64,000 bases of DNA. Origin: Dermacentor variabilis (taxonomy: Eukaryota; Arthropoda; Arachnida; Ixodida; Ixodidae). The stretch is from the NCBI RefSeq assembly GCF_050947875.1, contig NW_027460390.1:1116001-1180000 (forward strand), written 5' to 3'. Below are positions 58,701 through 64,000 of this stretch, in pieces. The number at the start of each line of letters is the position of its first letter. Within the stretch, counting starts at the first letter, position 1. Made by a program: the position numbers and the translations under genes. The notes beneath the pieces are model-generated. The model searched no databases. It saw only the letters and a program-made list of their open reading frames with translations, and was not told where the DNA came from.

Positions 58701-61115
58701 AATCAACATCATCATCAGCCTGTTTTATGTCCACTGCAGGACCAAGGCCTCTCCCTGCGATCTTTAATTACCCCTGTCCTGCGCCAACCGATTGCAACTA
58801 TAGCGCCCGCGAATTTGCTAATTTCATCGCTCCACCTAGTCTTTTGTCGTCCTCGATTGCGTTTTCCTTCCCTTGGTGCCCCTTCTTAATGTAACGTTCT
58901 GTAACGGTTATCTAACCGGCGCATTACATGACCTGCCTAGCTCCATGTTTATGCGTTGCCTATTGCAATCACTCAGTTCAGCCCTTGGGCGCGGCCGGGC
59001 AGCCACCATTGAGGGTATGAGCCATTGTTCATTGCTGCGCGTCTCATATGTGGGTCTATTCTCTTTTGTGTTTGCTATGTTTGTTATTAGGTTGCTTCTA
59101 TTTTTATGCGTTGCATATTGCAATCACTCAGTTCAGCCTTTGGGCGCGGCCGGGCAGCCACCATTGAGGGTATCAGCCATTGTTCATTGCTGCGCGTCTC
59201 ATATGTGGGTCTATTCTGTTTTGTGTTTGCTATGTTTGTTATTAAGTTGCTTCTATTTTTATGCGTTGCATATTGCAATCACTCAGTTCAGCCCTTGGGC
59301 GCGGCCGGGCTCTAGAGGTCGACTGGCGATCCTGAACTCTTGTTCCTTTGGCCGGCTATTTATTATTATCTTTGTCTTCTGCATAATAATCTTCAACCCC
59401 ACTCTTACACTCCCTCTGTTAAGGTCCTCAATCATTATTTGTAATTTGTCTGCATTGTTGCTGAATAGAACATTGTCATCAGCAAACCGCAGGTTGCTGA
59501 GACATTTGCCGTCGATCTTTACTCCTAAGCCTTCCCAGTTTATTAGCTTGAATACTTCTCCTAAGCACGCAGTGAACAGCATTGTAGAGATTGTGTCTCC
59601 CTGTCTGACCCTTTTCTTTATAGGTATCTTCCTGCTTTTCTTGTGTAGAATTAAGGTAGCTGTAGAACCTCTGTAGATATTTTCCAATGTATTTACGTAA
59701 GCGTTCTGTACTCCTTGATTATGTAATGCCTCTATGACTGCTGGTATCTCTGCTGAATCAAATGCCTTTCGTAATCTATGAAAGCCATATAGAGAGGCTT
59801 ATTGCACTCTGCGGATTTCTCGATAACCTGATTGATGACAAGGACGTGATCAATTGTAGAGTATCCCTTCCTGAAGCCAGCCTTTTCCGTTAGTTGACTA
59901 AAGTCCATTGTTGCCTTTATTCTTTTGGATATTATTTTGGTAAATATTGTATATAATATAAGTAAGCTAATGGGCCTAAGTTTTTCAATTATTTAACGTC
60001 TCCCTTTTTGAGGATTAGTATAACGTTCGGATTCTTCCAGTTTTCTGGGACCCTTGCAGTCGATAGACACTTCGCATAAAAAGCCGCCAGTTTTTCAAGC
60101 ATTATGTCTCCTCGATCTTTGATTAAATCGACTGTTATTCCATATTCTCCTGCTGGTCTTCCTCGTTTCACCTCATCGCTAGTTATAGGAGGAGTTCCTG
60201 TATCCTGTTCATTACTGTTTTGAACTGAGGTATCTTGAATCCTCTGGGGACTGTACAGGTCACTATAGAATTCTTCCGCTGCTTTTACTATATCTTCGAG
60301 ATTGCTGATGATATTACCATGCTCATCTTTCATTGCATACATCTTAGTTTGCCCTATGCCAAGTTTCTTTCTCACGGATTTGAGGTTGCGTACATTTTTT
60401 GCGGGTTCTTCAGTCTTTCTGACGTTATAGTTTCGAATATCCCTTATTTTCGCCTTCTTAATCAGTTTTGACAGTTCCGTGAATTCTATCTCTTGAGTTG
60501 GACACTTTCATTTTTTGTCGTTTCTTTATAAGGTACTCTATTACTTGGGAGAGCTTGCCTACTGGTCGCCTTGGTGTCTTGCCTCCCACTACAATTGTAC
60601 CCTCTGAAGGCAACCTAGTTACGGTTTCATTTATTAGCTCTATGTCACCATCATCTCTCTGTTCTAAGGCTGCTTATATGTTTGCACGTACCTACCTGAC
60701 TTTGTCTGATTTTACCCTTACTGCTTCTAGGTTGACCTGTTTCTTCTTGACCAATTCAGCTCTTTCTCTCTTCAAATTGAAGCAAATCGTTGCCTTCCCT
60801 AACTTATGATCACTGCATTTTACCCCACCTACCGCTTCTACATCCTGCACTATGCTGGGATCAGCAGAAAGTATGAAGTCAAATTCATTTCTTGTTTCAC
60901 CATTAGAGTTTTTCCAGGTCCACTTTCTGTTGCTACGGTTCCTGAAAAAGGTGTTCATTATTCGAAGCTTATTCGTTTCTACGAATTCTACCAGCATCTC
61001 TCCTCTAGCGTTCCTAGAATCGACGCCGTAGTTGCCAATTGCTTGTTCACCAGCATGCTTTTATCCATTTTTGCATTGAAGTCGGAAATTACTACAGTAC
61101 ATACAATTAGCCAAT
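58701..61115 (-). mobile_element. RTE LINE, array copy 4 (C-terminal deletion)
   Basis: Frames 60997-60692, 60375-59989 and 59687-59283. The catalytic box here is LRFADDNVLFSNN, the canonical FADD, unlike AVD in copies 1-3. The region from the REYVYLGQ block to LTKKLENK is deleted at the 59310 junction, so RT runs into GC-rich 155-bp repeats. The 3' end is intact at 58704. Confidence 0.8.
58952..59310. repeat. 155-bp tandem repeats (2.3 units) in array copy 4
   Basis: TGCGTTGC starts at 58952, 59107 and 59262, period 155 bp. The last unit breaks off at GCGCGGCCGGGC (59310), joined directly to RTE sequence TCTAGAGGTCGACTGGCG. The 155-bp period is not a multiple of three, and the long + frame across it (58873-59676) is fortuitous. 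Confidence 0.85.
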
Positions 61116-61494
61116 TAAATAAATATAGGTAAATACAGGTAAAAAATTAAAAAAAAAGATATTTCTAAAGGTATGAATAGCCTATGCTTAGAGAATGAAC
61201 ATGTTACTATATGTTCACCACGCTTCAAATTGCTTTGCGTGATTTTTTTGCCCATGAAATAAAACCTATAGACTTCAGTGACCCCTCCGGCAGAGTCTTT
61301 TATCAATGGCGCCGGAAATGCACGTGAATGTTGTGCGTCTTAGCATTGCTTCTCTTTCCGGTAAGCAATACTAACGACTCATGAAAAAAAATTTCTAATA
61401 ATTTACAACATTTATTAGGGGTGGAAGCATCGTCATTTGCATGCAAAGGTCATAAACAGATACATGGTGTCCCAATTAACTATCATGCACCAAG

Positions 61495-62055
61495 ACGACA
61501 TCTGGAACAACCTGGGCCGACAAAGTGAAAGGTACTGTGAGGGCTGCGGAGAGCGGTGCGGAGCGGCCGGTTGGAGATAATGATGCCAGGGTAGAACAGC
61601 TAATTAAAGAAGTAACGTATCTGAGAAAGGCAAATGAAGAACTTACTAAGCAGGTTGTAGAACTTCGCAAGAACTCGCAGACTAGCCCCACAAAAGTAGC
61701 AATAGCCAAACCGGTGAATAATGACAACACTCAGGATGAAGAAAACACACCAGCTCCAAAGGAGCGGGCAATAAGCCCAGTAGAAACGATAGTGTGCTCT
61801 GCTTTGGAAGAGATCAAGGAGACGATTAAACAACTTAGAGATGCCATAGATACAACTACCTTCAAAGTTGATAAGTTATGGAAATGGAGACTGACGGCTG
61901 AAAAGAGGCTTACCAAAGTAGAAACGCAAGGCGAGGACGACGAATACCTACCCTCAGAAGCAGAAAGCGTCAGATCGCTCCCTGGCGCGTCGGGGGGTTT
62001 TACGAAGCGCACTCTAGCGGGTAGCAGTAAGGCGGGTTCTATAAGCTATGGCTAG
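61495..62055 (+). CDS. ORF1 C-terminal part of the I-clade LINE (partial)
   Basis: Open from TTSGTTWADKVKG to the stop TAG at 62053-62055, about 187 codons. The first ~20 codons join the shared CTATCATGCACCAAG flank, so the N-terminus with the zinc knuckles is missing and no ATG is convincing. A coiled coil spans about residues 30-60 (VEQLIKEVTYLRKANEELTK), followed by a Pro/Glu-rich stretch, a second helical region (LEEIKETIKQLRDAIDTTTF) and an acidic patch (GEDDEYLPSEAE). In intact elements ORF1 packages the RNA. The stop overlaps the ORF2 start. Confidence 0.65.
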   Translation, partial: TTSGTTWADKVKGTVRAAESGAERPVGDNDARVEQLIKEVTYLRKANEELTKQVVELRKNSQTSPTKVAIAKPVNNDNTQDEENTPAPKERAISPVETIVCSALEEIKETIKQLRDAIDTTTFKVDKLWKWRLTAEKRLTKVETQGEDDEYLPSEAESVRSLPGASGGFTKRTLAGSSKAGSISYG

Positions 62056-64000
62056 CAGGGGGAGGTTTAGCGTGTGTCAATGGAATCGCCGAGAATTTTA
62101 TCACAAAAAAGCACCTCTGATGCAGTTAATAAAAACCTCTCCAGACAGACCGAAAATAATTATGCTGCAGGAAACCTTGGTGGATGAGATCAACCTATCC
62201 GCATGGGTAGGGGGCTGGCCGCGCTCGCAGACAAGAAAATACCTTACATAGAACATGATTTGCGCCTTGGACTAAACAAATTAGAATACTTACTTCTGGA
62301 AATAATTTTGAAAAGGAATAGAAGCAAACCGCAAAGCCTCTTTTGTCTTAATGTTTATAGCAGCCCTAGCGACATGAAACAGCGTTTCAGGGCACTTGTT
62401 AATAAGACTATGGCTTTTATTAAGCACGCTCCGCTCATTATTGGAGGATATTTCAACGCCCCTCATCAAACCTGCGGATATCACTGGAATACGAAGAAAG
62501 GGGATGGACTCTGGCACCTAGCTACAGATCTTAATCTCTCCCTCCTCTCAGACCCAGCTTATCCCACTAGGTGTGGTATATCTACATGCAGAGACTCCAC
62601 CCCAGACCTTACTTTTGTATCAAATTTAGCGAACGCTGGCTGGAATAACCTGGAATATTGACCTGGGTAGTGATCATTATATATTACAAACACTATTGGA
62701 AACACCCAGTAATGAGATAAAGCACTTTAACTAATTTAACTGGGATCTTTTTCGGAAAGCAAGGAAAAGCAGAGCTGAGACAGAGACAGGACTAATGAAA
62801 ACACTCCAAACTTGGACCACTCAACTCAGGGAAGATGTAAAGGCGGCAACGAAGGATATCACCACAGAGGAGGATATCGAAATCATAGACAGTAGGCTGG
62901 CGCACTTGATTGAAGCCAAACAATCTATGTTAAAAAGATGGAAAACGCAACGGCTGAACATTGTTGAATAGGGAGATTGAAGAACACTCCAGAAATTTAC
63001 AGAAACAAAAATGGGATGAGGTTTGTGATTCCATAGATGGTCGAAATTGGAACTTACTTAGACATTTGCTGCATGAGAACGACACGAAGTCTAATAGGAG
63101 AACAGCAGTAGCACGACTCATCCATCATGAGAGTCAGGGCACAACGGAGGAGGCCATTCTAGATCGGCTCGCAGCTAAGTATTTACCACTTAAGGATAGC
63201 AATGAGAGTACAGACCCGCCTGAATATACAGGGGAGGACTGTGAGCCTATGGATCAAGACTTCACAAAAGCGAAGTTCGCGCAGCCCTGTACGACCTCAA
63301 CAGTAGATCTTCTGCCGGTCCAGATGGCATTTCCAATAGGCTGTTTAAAAATTTGGACGATGTTTCTATAAAATATTTAACAGAGTATTTCAACGAACTC
63401 TGCAAAAAGGGTGATTATGCGAAGGAATGGAGAATGAGGTGGCTAACACAATTCTTATTCCCAAACCAAGCAAGCAACTCAATCTAGATAGCCTAAGACC
63501 CATATCGTTAACATCATGTCTGGGAAAAACCATGCAGCATGTCATACTCAATAGACTGACTAAGTATGTAGAAAACAGAAATGTTCTTCCGCATAACCTG
63601 ATCGGTTTCCGTCCTGGACTTTCGACTCAAGATGCAATGCTCTTAATCAAACATCACCTTATTCTTGCTAGCCCGCTACATACGAGAGCTCTTCTAGGCC
63701 TAGATGTAGAAAAGGCCTTTGGTCGCATCAAGCACAGGGCCATATTGGATATCCTCTCAGAGATGGGATTGGGTAAGCGATTGCACAATATAGTCAAAGC
63801 CTTTCTCGGTGGCCGTTCTGCTTTTCTCAGGTTAGGCGAACTCCAATCGACAACCCTGGAACTTGGGAATCGTGGGACACCACAAGGGTCTGTCCTATCA
63901 CCCATGTTATTTAATTTGGCAATGTCAAAAGTGGCTCGAGGTCTCGCGCAGATTGAAGGTATCCACTTTGCTGTATGTGCAGATGACGTAACAGTCAGGA
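62048..64000 (+). pseudogene. ORF2 of the I-clade LINE: endonuclease and RT, frameshifted
   Basis: ATG at 62048 (MASRGRFSVCQWNRREF). Endonuclease: IIMLQETLVDE (catalytic Glu), frameshift near 62210, CLNVYSSPSDMKQR, LIIGGYFNAPHQTCG (Asp replaced by Tyr in the usual GDFNAPH box), CRDSTPDLTFVSN, frameshift near 62655, DLGSDHYILQTL. The linker (62961-63371) breaks near 62960. RT: SSAGPDGISNRLFKNLDD, LIPKPSKQLNLDSLRPISL, IGFRPGLSTQDAMLLIK, LGLDVEKAFGRIKHRAIL, RGTPQGSVLSPMLFNL and FAVCADDVTV at the edge. At least five frame changes; not active. Confidence 0.8.

Larger units (their letters stand above)
55430..61443. repeat. Tandem array copy 4 (~6.0 kb)
   Basis: The last copy. It has three 155-bp internal units instead of one and a deletion of about 490 bp that removes the RTE C-terminal region and most of the small inverted-repeat element (junction at about 59310). 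It shares few private changes with copies 1-3 and is the most diverged in its distal half. It ends at CATTTGCATGCAAAGG, where the I-clade LINE flank begins. Confidence 0.9.
61469..64000 (+). mobile_element. I-clade LINE, 5'-truncated ORF1, continues past window end
   Basis: Follows the array directly. ORF1 tail, endonuclease and RT are read in order on the + strand up to the catalytic CADDVTV at the last bases. RNase H and the 3' end should lie beyond 64000. Same group as the 7.3-12.9 kb element, to which its RT and endonuclease motifs align throughout. Confidence 0.85.

Noticed and set aside
58873..59676. 267-residue plus-strand frame
   Set aside because: It spans three 155-bp units and the antisense of the RTE RT; the peptide repeats change frame because 155 is not a multiple of three.

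Overview
The window looks like nuclear DNA of a hard tick, probably a metastriate species. This is inferred from the repeats: I-clade LINEs whose 3' ends read (GAGT)n then AACTTTATT, RTE and CR1/L2-like LINEs, a tRNA-headed short repeat in ~466-bp head-to-tail units, a Ruka-like SINE head, and CGTCGTCAT-type degenerate repeats. No bacterial or organellar gene is visible, and no intact, confidently functional host gene. Nearly every long reading frame belongs to a decayed transposable element or is a by-product of simple repeats.

Layout. 1-1.7 kb: the tail of an I-clade LINE (+) and a 5'-truncated CR1/L2-like LINE (-). 1.7-5.1 kb: no gene, but a GC-rich promoter-like patch holds a perfect 14-bp X-box palindrome, and there is one candidate orphan exon. 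5.1-7.3 kb: an internally deleted I/Jockey-type LINE (+). 7.3-12.9 kb: an almost full-length I-clade LINE (-) with ORF1, endonuclease, RT, RNase H and C-terminal zinc finger. 13.3 kb: a CA microsatellite. 13.6-15.75 kb: a young 5'-truncated RTE LINE (-). 16.05-17.0 kb: two tRNA-headed repeats in inverted array. 17.6-27.4 kb: a mosaic of LINE fragments (an unclassified tick LINE, CR1/L2 and I/Jockey), a mariner-like remnant and copies of a GC-rich repeat, one of them split by a CR1 insertion. 27.5-30.2 kb: mostly unique-looking DNA with a TATA box next to a small membrane-protein frame and an inverted repeat. 30.2-32.4 kb: an I-clade fragment, two more tRNA-headed units (one folded back on itself), a Ruka-like SINE, a 298-bp CTAT tract and a LINE 3' end. 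32.4-36.6 kb: two large degenerate GTCGTCAT repeats in opposite orientation.

36.68-61.44 kb is the most striking part: four head-to-tail copies of a ~6.2-kb segment. Each carries a degenerate F-box/leucine-rich protein gene, an RNase H fragment of an I/Jockey LINE, and an RTE LINE containing a small inverted-repeat element. Copies 2 and 3 are almost identical; copies 1 and 4 at the edges are more diverged and carry private rearrangements. 61.47-64 kb: an I-clade LINE (+) running off the window, whose ORF1 stop overlaps its ORF2 start.

The genes do not form a pathway. The story is repeated insertion of non-LTR retrotransposons, nested insertions, and then segmental duplication of an F-box-containing block. 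All homology calls come from reading translations and motifs by eye; no database search was run.
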